DNA of 64,000 bases, from positions 13,651,791 to 13,715,790 of the forward strand of contig CM070520.1 in NCBI GenBank assembly GCA_036346375.1, written 5' to 3'. This document shows positions 1-10,679 of this stretch, piece by piece. Under the pieces are notes generated by a model. It was not told the DNA's origin, searched no databases, and saw only the letters and a program-made list of their open reading frames with translations. The position numbers and the translations under genes were made by a program. The stretch is from Guadua angustifolia. Taxonomy: Eukaryota; Streptophyta; Magnoliopsida; Poales; Poaceae. The stretch's first letter is position 1; each line of letters begins with the position of its first letter.

Positions 1-111
1 CACATATATATACTAGTTGCTATGCTAGCTAGTTGTGTGAAGATCCACTGCACTCTTGCACGATGCAAAAATTCCCTTTGAAAAGAGAGTTGTTTGCAAT
101 TTCCTTACACG

Positions 112-133
112 TAGGCATGCGAGGCATCGGGAG
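112..133 (+). ncRNA. miR2118-complementary site, copy H1
   Basis: By eye, 20 of 22 bases match the complement of the grass miR2118 consensus as I remember it, with core GAGGCATCGGGA. Such a segment is either the 5' (star) arm of a MIR2118 hairpin or a miR2118 target site in a PHAS transcript. No convincing 3' arm follows; a short weak inverted pair (ctatccatg / catggttat, about 141-173) is the only fold nearby. The upstream sequence (50-105, with ccactgcactc and ccctttgaaaag) matches sequence upstream of copy H3 (about 6,715-6,790), so the two are homologous modules. The module starts outside the window. Confidence 0.5.
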
Positions 134-184
134 TTTTTGACTATCCATGTTGATGCGAGGATGTCATGGTTATATTAGTTCAAC

Positions 185-318
185 GCAGAGAGAAGAGGTG
201 GACTGGTCGAAGGAAATAACTTTCAGTTCACCACCAAATCAACTTTGCACCTTGTAATCGCTCTCCTTTCTGTTTTCTAATATAATTCACGGCGTTCACC
301 GTTTTCAAAAAAAAAATT
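185..318 (+). mobile_element. Possible 3' end of a short LINE
   Basis: The stretch ends with a pyrimidine-rich tail, ctaatataattcacggcg, a short inverted motif (ggcgttcaccg) and a run of 10 A. This is the usual look of a plant L1 3' terminus. No coding part is left and no target duplication was identified. Confidence 0.3.
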
Positions 319-1330
319 AACCACCAAAGCGTGTAACTGTCATACATATGTCTAACAAATTATGTTAATTAGAAGTTATATCCTGTAGTTCACAGAACAA
401 ATATTTTTAAAATCTAGAGTTATTCAAAATAAATATAAAAATATGTAATTTTTAATAGTTTCTAAAATGTAGAGTTCTTTGAAATAGACATGAAATTTAC
501 TCTATTTTCATGATGTGGATTCAGCAGTAAGAATGGAGCGTTGTGAATATGAGTGTATTTAGGGCTTCCTTCCTGCTATCTCCCTCTCTCTCTCGACGTT
601 CTACCATTGCCGCCCCTATTCTCTCGGCCTGGCACACAACTGGTGGCGCCGGCGGACGGGCGGAGCTTCACGGTGAGGGCGCCGGCGGACGGGCGTGAGG
701 CTGGGTTTCGTTGCCGGCGGAACTGCTGCTTCACACCTTGACCTTGGTCCTCGGGAGCTAAGTTAATTTGTTCATTATCGTGGCTGGGGCCTGGGCTAGC
801 TGTAGGTAGACTCTGTTTTGACATTTGCATCTGAGATTCTTCATTCTTGTGGTTGCTCCATGTTGATGTAATATTTGATTGTGTTGAGAGGTGTTTCTAT
901 ATATTTCTTTTTAAAAGTTGCATAAATATTAAAGTATAAATGAAGTGTGGATGATGATCAATTGCTTATCTTTTTATTTGCTTCAAGATTTATGCAACTT
1001 ATCTAGGAGGAAAAGCATAGAAGCACGCACTACTCAGTTGTGTTTCATACTACTCACCTGTGTTTCATACTTGCAGCAATGCATTCTTCAGAAATACGCA
1101 TGCGTAACAGCGTAAGTCCTCGTTTTCTTTGACTTTGGGGAGTTTGGACCGCATATTTTTTTCAAGCTAGACTGCATAATGAATAATAATAATAGAGCAG
1201 AACCTCTAAAAAATGATACTATTATGTAAAAAAGCCGGCGGTCCAACCGGTGAACCGGCAGCCACACCGGTTCTGTCACTGGTCCGACTTTTAAAACTAT
1301 AGCAGTAGCGGCGCAAAGAGAGGATCACTC
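319..1330. other. No gene recognised; GC-rich patch at 590-760
   Basis: AT-rich DNA with a GC-rich patch that contains the direct repeat gcgccggcggacgggcg (about 647 and 679). Short open frames cross the patch on both strands but show no domain. At 1,230-1,290 there is an accggt-rich stretch of the kind found in MITE subterminal regions. I see no supported gene. Confidence 0.4.
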
Positions 1331-1439
1331 TCAAATACAGAAGCTTGCACTCTCCCGCCATAATCCACAAGCATAATACAATTTCGCGAACGTCCAGGTG
1401 CTGAGTACATACATGGCCAGTTTAACACCGCAAATGCGT

Positions 1440-1575
1440 AATAAAATTCCTTCAGCAAACCGAGTTGTCATATGAATTTTAAATAACATGTTTGTTTGAT
1501 CTAGTATTTGATAGAAATTAATTGCAAAGGAAGAAATCTTACGCATTGTATGCACTTGAACTCTTGCAGGTTTTG
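1440..1575 (+). repeat. Promoter-module relative
   Basis: This shares blocks (catatgaattttaaataac; aaatcttacgcattgtatgc; acttgaactcttgcagg) with 6,015-6,115 and 4,600-4,640. Those stretches lie upstream of TATA boxes in the miR2118-site modules, so this is probably the remnant of another module. No miR2118-complementary site follows. Confidence 0.4.
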
Positions 1576-2131
1576 GTCCCGATAAGTCATAAATGTACGA
1601 TAGGCCTTTGTGGAGGGAGTTTTTTTGTTAGGTACACTAAATCTAATATGGACAACTCATTGTTTTCGATGAAATAGATCAGATTAGTTAATTAGTATTT
1701 ATTTATACTTCTTTCGGTGGTAGAGTACGTAGTACATAGGAATAATCTTATCAAATTTATAGCTAGATCTGATTTATACTGCTCAATATATACTACCAAT
1801 ATAATATATTGTCTCTTGGGAAGAGGGTACATACATGTGCGTGCCTGTAAGAGCACTCTCGAGACAAATCATCCATGAATCTGTTAATTTTCTATAATAT
1901 GCTAGTAAAATAATATGCTAATATGAGTCCTTTTGTAGTAGTGTAAAGGGTTGATATGTTTGTATTAATGCACAGAATTAATTGAACTGCATGACATAGC
2001 TTATGAACTCCATTGACGTGCATGCGTGTTCAATTAATGGAGGGTACTACACGATCTTATCTGGTATCCGTCACATTAAGCCTGCAAATTATTACCCTAA
2101 TCTGAGTCTTGAGAGAAAATGAACTATCCCG
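1576..2131. other. No feature seen
   Basis: AT-rich intergenic sequence without a recognisable coding frame, repeat end or RNA gene. Confidence 0.4.
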
Positions 2132-2133
2132 TA

Positions 2134-2765
2134 CTCCCTTCAGTCCGGTCAAAAATAGATGACCACTTAAAGGCAACATATCCTGTGCACACAGACTTCT
2201 CGTGCACACACCGTGTACACCAACTAACAAAAGTCACAAAAATTTTTGAAAAATTGTAGATGTACTTCATAGATTGCTCTACCTATGCATGAAGTTTCAA
2301 AATCAAATTCATTATATATCGAGAGTTACAAAAAAGAGAAAATTCTAACAAGTTTAAACTCTTTAAACTTGTCAGAATTTTCTTTTTATAACTCTTGATA
2401 TATAATGAATTTGAACTCTAATTTTATACATAGATATAGTAATCTATGAAGTACATCTACAATTTTTTCAGAATTTTTGTGACTTTTGTTAGTTGGTGTG
2501 TGTGTGTACATTTAGAAGGCTGTGCATGTGATATAGTCCCACTTAAAATGCATGCAATTGAACTATTTTAACTTCGATCAACAGTATATTTATAACTATT
2601 TATATTGTCCACTCAAAACTAATATTAGTAGATTTTCTTAGAAAAATACTTTCATAAATATTATTTTTATATTTTTAAATATGTTACAATAGAAGCTGGC
2701 ACTGAAAGTTATCTTCGGAGAAACAGATACCATCTAAAACGTCACTTATTTAGGACTGGAGGTGG
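2134..2765. mobile_element. Stowaway-like MITE carrying a nested foldback element
   Basis: The left end reads ctcccttcagtcc after a TA. The right end is the imperfect complement (ggactggaggtgg) followed by TA, as expected of Stowaway/Tc1-mariner MITEs. About half the interior is a separate foldback element (2,182-2,530). Without it the MITE would be about 280 bp, a normal Stowaway length. Confidence 0.55.
2182..2530. repeat. Foldback (long inverted repeat) element, copy 1
   Basis: Two arms of roughly 140-160 bp are inverted copies: caactaacaaaagtcac at about 2,220 and its complement gtgacttttgttagttg at about 2,480. The centre is the short palindrome tttaaactctttaaa (about 2,355-2,370). A related element with the same terminal motif lies at 19,671-19,961. 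Transcription through it would give a long hairpin RNA. Confidence 0.7.
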
Positions 2766-2776
2766 TACTTAATTTA

Positions 2777-3055
2777 GAGGTGGATTATTCAATACTTAAT
2801 ATACTACTAAATAGATGTTGCTTCGGACATTAACGTGATCTTCAATGCACATTGTTTGACCAATTCTTTTCATCATTACTATATATCAGTAAACATTATA
2901 TAAAATATAATTCTTAGGGGTAGATTATTTAATACACAATCTGCACGTAAATAAATGGTGCTTCCAACACTGACATGATCTCCAATGCACATCTTTAATG
3001 GTTACTTTTTCTAATTATATGTTAGTGAAAACTTATAGAAGATACAATGTTATGA
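2777..3055. repeat. Two diverged tandem copies of a unit of about 140 bp
   Basis: Copy one (2,777-2,916) and copy two (2,917-3,055) share the order: ggattattcaatac-like start, aaataRatgRtgcttc, gatctYcaatgcacatc, and a tail agtRaaaact/cattatagaag-like. Divergence is high. No coding content. Confidence 0.5.
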
Positions 3056-3325
3056 AAGTATTTTTTTTATGACAAACATGCTAATATAATTTCCACGTGC
3101 CAAATATAACTAGCTTTTTTGTATGTTAGTGGTCAAACTCTTTTGAGTGCACACATCCTACCAATGGCATTTATTTAGAAACAAAGAAAGTAATATATAA
3201 CTACTTTTCTATAGCAGAAGAGACTGCAAACCACACGCGTATAAACGTGTGCGTGTCCACTACAGGTACAAACACCCCTGTACCTCTGGGAAGTGCAAGT
3301 TAATTAACTCATGTGGAGAGTGGGT

Positions 3326-3337
3326 GCCTATAAGAGA
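3326..3337 (+). promoter_or_regulatory. TATA-like box of module H2
   Basis: gcctataagaga precedes the miR2118-complementary site by about 160 bp. The same element (ctataagaga) and flanks (aagttaattaactc upstream, ctgcaaagctca downstream) recur at 4,703 and, with changes, at 4,896 and 6,622. That supports a conserved core promoter rather than chance. Confidence 0.45.
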
Positions 3338-3354
3338 ACTGCAAAGCTCACAGC

Positions 3355-3580
3355 TTTATAGGCAGGCATCACACACGAGTCTCCCTTACCTATCTTCCGA
3401 GTTGTATGAGGTTATCTTTTGCTTCTGCGTACACCAAGCAAATTTTCCCCTTAAAAATATTTCTTGTTCAGTTTATCCACGTTGAATACATATAGGACTG
3501 TGAGGCATCGGGAGTGTTTGACATGCCAAGACGATCACATCACGTCTTGTTTAGATACTTTGTTGCATAATTCTGCGACA
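3355..3580 (+). ncRNA. Candidate non-coding unit with miR2118-complementary site H2 (3,493-3,514)
   Basis: The site matches the complement of miR2118 at about 18 of 22 positions, with an intact GAGGCATCGGGA core. It is followed by a short perfect stem (caagacg, 9-base loop, cgtcttg; about 3,528-3,550). The sequence where a mature 3' arm should lie (about 3,558-3,580) is only weakly complementary. The upstream part (cacacacgagtctcc; gagttgtatgagg) is homologous to module H3. The role would be either a decayed MIR2118 precursor or a PHAS transcript cut by miR2118; a short open frame at 3,249-3,485 shows no domain. Confidence 0.5.
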
Positions 3581-3589
3581 AATTTATTT

Positions 3590-4590
3590 AACCATGGGAT
3601 GTAAATTCAGTACACACTGGATGGGTAGTGCGAAAAGATTGCTGCCACCCAACAATCATGCAAATCAATTGAGAACGAGCGAACCTGTTTGATCGTCCAG
3701 GTGCACGTGTTCTGCTTCATCCACTCATCGTGCGAGGCTATCCACGAAGACTACTTGATATTGGAGTAATTAAGTTACCAAGAACTAAGGATGGAGTCAG
3801 ACCTTGGGTTACTCTGATCATGGCCTAAGGCCTAGCATGCAAAACTCATGTAAGATTATTTCTTGTTTGGGCCAAACAAATGTGTTTAAACTGTGCTTTC
3901 TCTTTAATTCTTGTAGTCTGTTTGATCTATGCTGGCTCGGCCCGAGGCCCAAGCCCAGGCTCTCCGCCCCTGCCAAGAAGTATCTGTATTTGCATATGTG
4001 CTTGCTTGCTGTTACAAGTATGGGCTACACGACAAAGGCTGTGCATACGTGTGTGCTGGTTATCATGTATCTCAATGTGGCTCTGTAGGAGAATATGGAC
4101 ACATATGGTAGTTGCCATTCATGCCATAGAGTGTGTGGATACTGGATGCTAGACATGTACTATGTTGAGAACTTGAAATCTTTGCTCTTTTTTTCAAGAG
4201 AAAAAAGCTAGTTTTTTCTTTGTAGAAAATGGAGATGGATGCAGGTCGAGCAATGGGGGCAAGTGTACGTGAGCTGATTGTCCTAGGCACTAGGCCACGT
4301 ATCACGCATGTACCATCATTTTTTGCAGTTTAATGTTTTGGCTATGCTTTTTTTTTTTTACAGCTTTTGAATGGATTTGTCCATGCCACATTGTGCTATC
4401 GTTATGGTAAGCATATAATTAATGGCAACATAAACCTGTGACATGCAACAAAATGCACTTGAAACTTCGCATTTACTGAAGGATCGATGATCGCGTAGGA
4501 TCGTCATAATCTTACCATTCCGTTCCTGAAGCTAACTTGTTCGATCGATCGTTCCTGAAGCTGTGACTGCGCTGGAACAAATCGTGACTG
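3590..4590. other. No gene recognised
   Basis: Several open frames of 60-94 codons overlap here on both strands between 3,800 and 4,300. None has a domain, and they lie in mutually exclusive frames over the same bases, so I treat them as chance. A short inverted repeat sits at about 4,180-4,225. Confidence 0.35.
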
Positions 4591-4599
4591 CGCTGGAAC

Positions 4600-4760
4600 A
4601 AATCTTACGCACTGAATGCACCTGAACACTAGCTGCAGGTTGTTGGGCCGCTTTGGGGAAAGCCAAGTTAATTAGCTCGATCCTTCCAATAAAAAGAGCG
4701 TGCCTATAAGAGAACTCCCATACAAAAGCTCTGCGCAGTGTTTTGATGTTGAAGATCGTA
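4600..4760 (+). repeat. Promoter module without a miR2118 site (module 3)
   Basis: It has the order aaatcttacgcactgaatgc, aagttaattagctcg, cctataagagaact seen in module H2. The downstream sequence departs after about 4,740, and no GAGGCATC core follows. A second shared motif, ctctgttcgaccttggagcc (about 4,761-4,780), reappears as ctctgctcgaccgtggaatc near 5,740. Confidence 0.45.
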
Positions 4761-4864
4761 CTCTGTTCGACCTTGGAGCCTCTCCTCGAAAGGATTGAAT
4801 CGCATACTAGTAGATGACTGACAAATCTTTGGGAATCAGCAGCTATAAGTAACCAACAACAAGA

Positions 4865-4960
4865 AAACCAACTTAATTAGCTCTCGTGGAAAAGGCGTGG
4901 CCGTAAGAGAACCGCGAAACTCAGAACCCTCGAGCCACACATCACACCCGCACTTGGATA
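4865..4960 (+). repeat. Promoter module without a miR2118 site (module 4)
   Basis: ccaacttaattagctc, ggcgtggccgtaagagaac and cgagccacacatcacac match modules H2 and H3 in order. The TATA motif has decayed to cgtaaga, and no miR2118-complementary site follows. Confidence 0.4.
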
Positions 4961-4969
4961 AAAATGGAG

Positions 4970-6110
4970 GGGTGACAGTGCGAAGTTATCATCAAGGTGA
5001 GCATAGTAAAAATATATTTGAATATCATATGCAATCTAAATTGATACATAAATAGATAAATAACAAAGTTAGAGCAATAAATAATTAAAGATAATATCTT
5101 AATAACGGATGGTGCATTCTAAAAGCTCAAAAATATATACAAGTAGCAATCTTAAGAACAAAATTAACTAGAATAATAACGCACATGACGCTAAAGACGG
5201 TAGAAGGGTCCCAAAGGTACACAAGCGGAGCCCATGCTCCGGCCGTTCGCGTACCAACGGTAGATCCACCGCTGATCACACCGGCAATGCTGCGAAGAAA
5301 ATATCAATTCAACGGCACGGCGAAAATTCACGTCGCCGGCCGGTTCGCACGAGCTAGCAACGGAACAAAACAGCAGAGCCTGTATATACCGTAGAATTCG
5401 CTGGTCAATGGCTCGGTGATACGTTTGTGCCTGTGTCTCACGCTGTTCCGCTGTGCATTTGTTTCAATTCATCGCAAAGCATTCGACAGATAGATCACTT
5501 CAAAACCATGCAACCAACTAGAAACAGCCTGCGAATTGGCGCGCCATCACAAGATTAATCCATCGCAATGCTCTTGACCTACTATTATTGGCCAGGCTTA
5601 CAGGAGGAGGGGCACAGGGATCAGCAGCTAATTCCAGGGAGCTGCAGTGTAGATGCAGAGCAACCGTAGCAGCACAAAGCAGAGGAGCCGAAGAAATACC
5701 CGTCAACAGCTTCTTCTTCTTCTGCGCATCGTTTGATACTCTGCTCGACCGTGGAATCTCTGCTTGAAATGATACTGCTATATCTAACCATCAGATGGGG
5801 TAGTACGAGCATGGCTGCATGTTACTCAGCAATGCCATCAGAACAATAAATTTTATAGAGTGGAGAACAATATATCCCATTGTTTCTTGTTTCTGAAAAA
5901 GATTTTGTGTAGTCTACGTGTTCTTGTTTCTTAAGAGCGCTAAGCGATTTTGTGTAGTCTACGTGTTCCTTAATCAAGCAGTTGTCATGCAACATGCTTC
6001 AGCAAATCAAAGTGCTGATATGAAAATTAAATAACCTGTAGCGTTCAACCGCGCATGAAGCCGTGCCAGAATTAAGGCACATTGGATGAAATCCTACACA
6101 CTGAACGCAC
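4970..6110. other. No gene recognised
   Basis: Mixed AT-rich and moderate-GC sequence. A 69-codon frame at 5,185-5,394 and overlapping minus-strand frames at 5,518-5,812 show no domain. 6,003-6,115 is the same upstream block as 1,440-1,575 and belongs to module H3. Confidence 0.35.
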
Positions 6111-6123
6111 TTACACCCTTACA

Positions 6124-6533
6124 TTAGGGCGGTAAAAAAGCTCAAGGCTCACGAGCTCCTTAAGTTCGGCTCATTTTAGACTTAACTCGAGTTCAGCTCG
6201 AGTTCCAAACGAGCTAAGCTCGTGAGCTTCAATGAACTTTTCATTAGGATTCCGTAAATTTAATACATATTCTCAATCATTTTGTTGAATATTACTGCAT
6301 ATTAACTCAAACCAAGCTTACTCAAGCCGAGTTCGAGTTTAAGCTTTTCTTTTTATTAAAAATTGATGCATGTTGAATTGTTAATGGTTATCGAGCTTGA
6401 GGCTACTCGAGCTTAGGTCGAGCCGATCTAGAGTCTAGATCCAAACTCAGACCGTAACTCTAAGCTTGCTCGAGCTTAGCTTGAGCTTCTACTGAGCTCA
6501 AACTTGAGCTCAGCTCGTCTACAGCGCTACTTG
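6124..6533. mobile_element. hAT-like MITE rich in GAGCTC/CTCGAG motifs
   Basis: The left end (agggcggtaaaaaagctc) and right end (gagctcagctcgtctacagcgct) are imperfect inverted copies. Multiple gagct motifs fill the subterminal regions in opposite orientations. Possible 8-bp flanks (cttacatt and cttgcagc) agree only in part, so the assignment to hAT is tentative. Confidence 0.4.
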
Positions 6534-6621
6534 CAGCGGTGGTTATTGCATTTAGCATATTACCCTACATCTCTGGTAAGATGGAGCCAACTTAATTAAC
6601 TCCGGTAAAAAAAAGCCATGA

Positions 6622-6630
6622 CTATATAAG
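6622..6630 (+). promoter_or_regulatory. TATA box of module H3
   Basis: ctatataag, the best TATA box among the modules, lies about 170 bp before site H3. It is followed by agacccgcaaaactcaaa and ctcaagccacacgtcacac, which are shared with modules H2 and 4. Confidence 0.5.
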
Positions 6631-6649
6631 AGACCCGCAAAACTCAAAA

Positions 6650-6900
6650 TTCTCAAGCCACACGTCACACGAGAGATTCTCGCTCACCGACTCAAAGTTG
6701 CATCATGAAGTGATCCGCTGCACTCACAACAAGCAAAACCGCCCTTTTGAGAAGACAAATGTTCGCCGTTCCATTTCCCCTTGAAAAGACAGATGAGGTG
6801 CATAGGCCTGTGAGGCATCGGGAGCACTCGACACGCCATGAAAAGACAAATCCCCTCATGTCTTGTGCTAGTGCTTTGGCGCAGCCATCCCAGATACTCA
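6650..6900 (+). ncRNA. Candidate non-coding unit with miR2118-complementary site H3 (6,803-6,824)
   Basis: The site matches the miR2118 complement at about 19 of 22 positions, with the core GAGGCATCGGGA intact. It can start a foldback: agcactcgacac (about 6,823) pairs with gtgctagtgct (about 6,865), and aagaca with tgtctt around a 10-base loop. The predicted 3' arm (about 6,875-6,896) retains gcc-tccca-like remnants of a mature miR2118 but mismatches heavily. As a MIR2118 precursor it is therefore decayed; as a PHAS transcript the 3' side need not match. Homology with modules H1 and H2 extends through the leader. Confidence 0.55.
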
Positions 6901-7177
6901 TGTGAAAGCATGCGGTGCGCGCTCGGCCTCACCGTTGAACTCCCAGGCGAAGCGCCGACCGTCATCTGTGCGGATGGCGACTGAACACAGCCAGGGTTGC
7001 AGGGGCGCGCTCAAGGATATCGCGAAGCAGCTGGGCGTCGTACCGCCGGAAGAAGGGGCTCTGGAGCTCGCCGGCGCCTGCAGCGCACTGGCGTTGCGGG
7101 CTTTTGAGGTGTTGAAGGAGAAGCTCAGCGGCAACACAGAGAACCATAGCGAGTTGTGTGGGCTTCAGGTCTGTTAG
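6898..7177. other. Moderately GC-rich open stretch, unrecognised
   Basis: Both strands are open here (92 codons plus, 80 codons minus), with GC well above the flanks. The plus frame contains a helical-looking run ending near VLKEKLSG. I recognise no family in either frame. It could be a captured exon fragment or chance in GC-rich DNA. Confidence 0.2.
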
Positions 7178-7179
7178 TG

Positions 7180-8633
7180 ATTATAAGCAAGATAATACGA
7201 TTGTTTTGAGCCCAGGGCTCATCGGGGTGGATCGCCCGGCAAAGATCAAACAATGTTGCCAGAGCCTATAGCAGAATCTGCACGCTAGCATAGGGTTAGC
7301 ATTTTCCTTGCCTGTTCTGTTAGGAAAAGAGGTTGATTAGGATTTACTTGTGCTCGAGCGCATGTTTCACAGATGCTCGGATCAAGTATATTGACTCTCT
7401 CTGATCAATAATGTATAAGGTTTTGGACAAGATACGGTTTCCAATTTCCATTAAGTACTATGAACATCAGTTTTTATATTTAAAAAAAACTTTGAGACAA
7501 TTTTTTCTTTATTACTTCTCGCTCTGTTCGCTTATAAAACTCAAGTCTACCCCTATATTTATATCCAAAACTACAATCCTAATTAATATAATAGGATTCT
7601 ACTTCTTTGTCCTAATCGGACTCTCATCCTAAACTTTCTTAATACAAACTTTTCAAACTAAAACTTTTCTATTACAAAATTATTTCTATCAAAATAATTT
7701 CGTTACAAAAATTATAACCTAACTTATAGTTACATTTAAAAATCTAAAACTTACAGGCACTTAGATCTATCTTTGTAATTATTTTTTTCTTCTTGAGTCT
7801 ACAATTAATGACCATATTTTTTTCTTCTCCAACAAAAAAAGCTCCACCTACACCTTCATCCAATTAAAGACCTACCTTTCTAATTATTTTTTTTATCACT
7901 TTCTACCTTTATAATTATTTTTTTATCCTTCTACATATTTTTCTATTTTATTTCATACACCAATAATTACTTCCTTGCAATGTACCTAGATCTCCCTAAC
8001 TTATTGTGATATTTAAGATTCTAAAGTAACAAGCACATAGATCTAAAACTTCCAATCACCCTTACCTTATAATGTCATATTTTGAACTAGATCTCCACCC
8101 TACATCTTCATACAATAACAAAAACAAGCATACAAAACAAATTTTAGGGAAGTACAACTCCCTACAATTGATCATAGTCTTGCCTAAAAAATTCTAGAGT
8201 GAGCTAGTTAAGAAACACCTTTCAACAAGAACAAATCAAGATTTCTCCACATCCATTGAAAAAAATAGCAATATCTAGGTGAGAAGGATGTTGGCATGAT
8301 GTTACTAACCTTGAAACACTTAATTTGGAGCTAATCACCCGCAATTAAAAATTTGGATAGCACCTCCCCCCAAGAACAGCGTTGGGCCGACCCTTCTCTG
8401 TTCGATCACCTCTGTTGGCTCGTGGAGAAAGAAGGGTTTAAATGCACTGGCGAGAGGGCTTCCAGAAGAGGTTTGAGACACGAACCGGTTCTGAATCTTA
8501 CGTTCTAGAACCGGTTCTTGTCTTAAACCGCTTCTTGAATTCCAAGGCCAATTCCAACTTCCAAACAGGGTGTTAGAGAATCACAAGTATAATATGATAT
8601 CATTTAATTAATTTGAGCTAGAAAATTGGAGAT
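7180..8633. other. No gene; AT-rich, low-complexity in part
   Basis: Long T-rich and A-rich tracts. The 73-codon frame at 7,411-7,632 is biased toward K, I, F and L, as expected from AT-rich DNA. At 8,485-8,530 a gaaccggttc motif occurs twice, typical of transposon subterminal DNA, but I could not define ends. Confidence 0.4.
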
Positions 8634-8641
8634 ATCAAAAC

Positions 8642-10412
8642 CAGGGATCAAGTTTTCGTTTGAGCAAAAAATTCGGACCAGGCCGAAATCCGAAATTTCG
8701 TCCAAATCCGGTTTGTTTGGTACCGAAATTTCCGAAATTTCGCCGAAATTCCACCAAAATTTGTCCAAATTGGACTGACTGAAAATTGGTTCAAACGATG
8801 TCAAAAACTTTTGAAAATTTTTTGTAGGTTCCTGACACATTATAGATGTTCTCATAAAAATTTCAGGTGATTCTCAGATATGTGGAATTTTTAAAAATTC
8901 AAACATTGATACTATGTAGATGAAACGTTGATCAGCAAGTTTGAACCGGATGAAACATAGTACAAACGATGTTAGAACATTCTGAAATTTTTTATGGAGA
9001 TTCCTAACATATTTTTGATATTTTTTTTAAAATTTCAGATGATTATCAAATGTTAAGAATTTTTAAAAATTGAAACATTGGTACTGTCTTGGTAAAGCGT
9101 TGAGCGGCAAGTTTCATCCGAATGAAAATTACAACAAACGAGCTTGTAAAATTTTGAAAATTTTTCTGGATGGTCCTGACACATCCATAATATTCTCATA
9201 AAATTTTCATATGATTATCAACTGTAATGAAGTTTTAAAAATGCAAACAGTGGTACTATCCTATTAAGAGACCGATGATCAATACATAGATTTAATTTAG
9301 CAATAAAAAAGGTCTAGATTTTGTAAAAAATTTACATAAGGGTGGAAAGGAAATGGTTAATATCTCATAAAAATTTTGAATCATGATCATGCTCCAGAGA
9401 ATTTATAAAATTCGTAGAAGGCACAGTGCCATTTATGTTCTTTCTCTGCTTGATTTTTTAAATATAATACAACAAATTAAGTTCAACGTCAGAATTAAAT
9501 GAAAAAATTATTTCATAATTTCAATATGAAAATTTTATATTATCTTCCCCAACAGTAAATTCATCAAAATTAAAAATATCAGAAATTAATAAATTAATTT
9601 AATACATTTAAAAATTCAAAAACGGAGAGAATTGAAAACTAGTACTTTGAATGTCGAATTTTTATAAATTCCTGGAGAAATATTTTGAGTTGAAAATTTT
9701 ACATAAGAATCATTAGCTCAAATAAATTTAAAAAACAAAATTTCAAAAGTTATAAAAATATTTGAATTGCCTGATAAATCCTTAGCTCAAATGAATTGAT
9801 TTTTGAAATATAATACAACAAATTAAGTTTAGTGCTTACTGTATTCATAGATTTTATTGAGCAAACCAAGAAAGTTTAAATTTTTGAAAATTTTACAGAA
9901 TGGTACTAAGGAAGTTATTAATATGTAATAAAAATTCTAGATGATGATCACACTCGAGAAAATTTATAAAAATCTAACAAGATTACTGTCCCAATTATGT
10001 CAATTCTGTTTTTGATTTTTCAAAGATAACAAACGATGTTAAATTATTTTGAAATTTTTTGGTATGATCCTAAACTACTAAGGATGGTACCATAAAATTT
10101 TAATATGATTATCAGGCTTGTAAAAGTTTTTAAAAATCTGAAAGTGTTTCTGCCCAAATTTTAAAAAATCTCAAAAAATTAGTTTTTCATCAAATTTTCA
10201 TGGAACAAGACCTTCTTAAGGGTTATTGGACCCATTCCGTTCAAATCCGACCAAAAAATTTGAAAATCCGGACTCCAAACCCGAAATTTCGGCGAAATTC
10301 AACCGAATTTCGCCAAATTTCTGAAAATACTGTTCAGCACTGTAGCAAAATCAATTTTTTAAAAAAATTGAATTCGGCCGATATATAAATTCGGGGCGAA
10401 AATTCAATCCTG
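8642..10412. mobile_element. Non-autonomous hAT-superfamily transposon
   Basis: The terminal inverted repeats are cagggatcaagttttcg at the left and cgaaaattcaatcctg at the right. They are flanked by a perfect 8-bp target duplication, atcaaaac (8,634-8,641 and 10,413-10,420). Both subterminal regions carry ccgaaatttcgg-type motifs in opposite orientation (about 8,680-8,760 and 10,285-10,330). The 1.77 kb interior is AT-rich, with no transposase-like frame, so it would need a transposase in trans. The 8-bp duplication and CAGG ends fit hAT. Confidence 0.8.
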
Positions 10413-10679
10413 ATCAAAACAACAAAAGGTAATGAGAAATAGTTGCACGGATTTTTTACCGAAGGTATAATCCTTATATTAGACTCGGAGGAGTTTGTGG
10501 CCGTGCGCTAGCCACATCGATTTCCGCCGACGCGTTTGCTCCGCGTGCGGCCACATCGCCTGATTTTGGCTCCCTTTAATACTGCTTCAATAAATTTTCC
10601 CTACTCGGCCATGAACACACGTTTGAGTCTTGCTCGCACGCGCATCACGCGGGCGGGTTTTTGCCTCCTACACGTGGTG

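Noticed and set aside
553..830. Overlapping short frames on both strands in a GC patch
   Set aside because: No domain, no start context, and the two strands are open over the same bases, as expected from GC-rich sequence.
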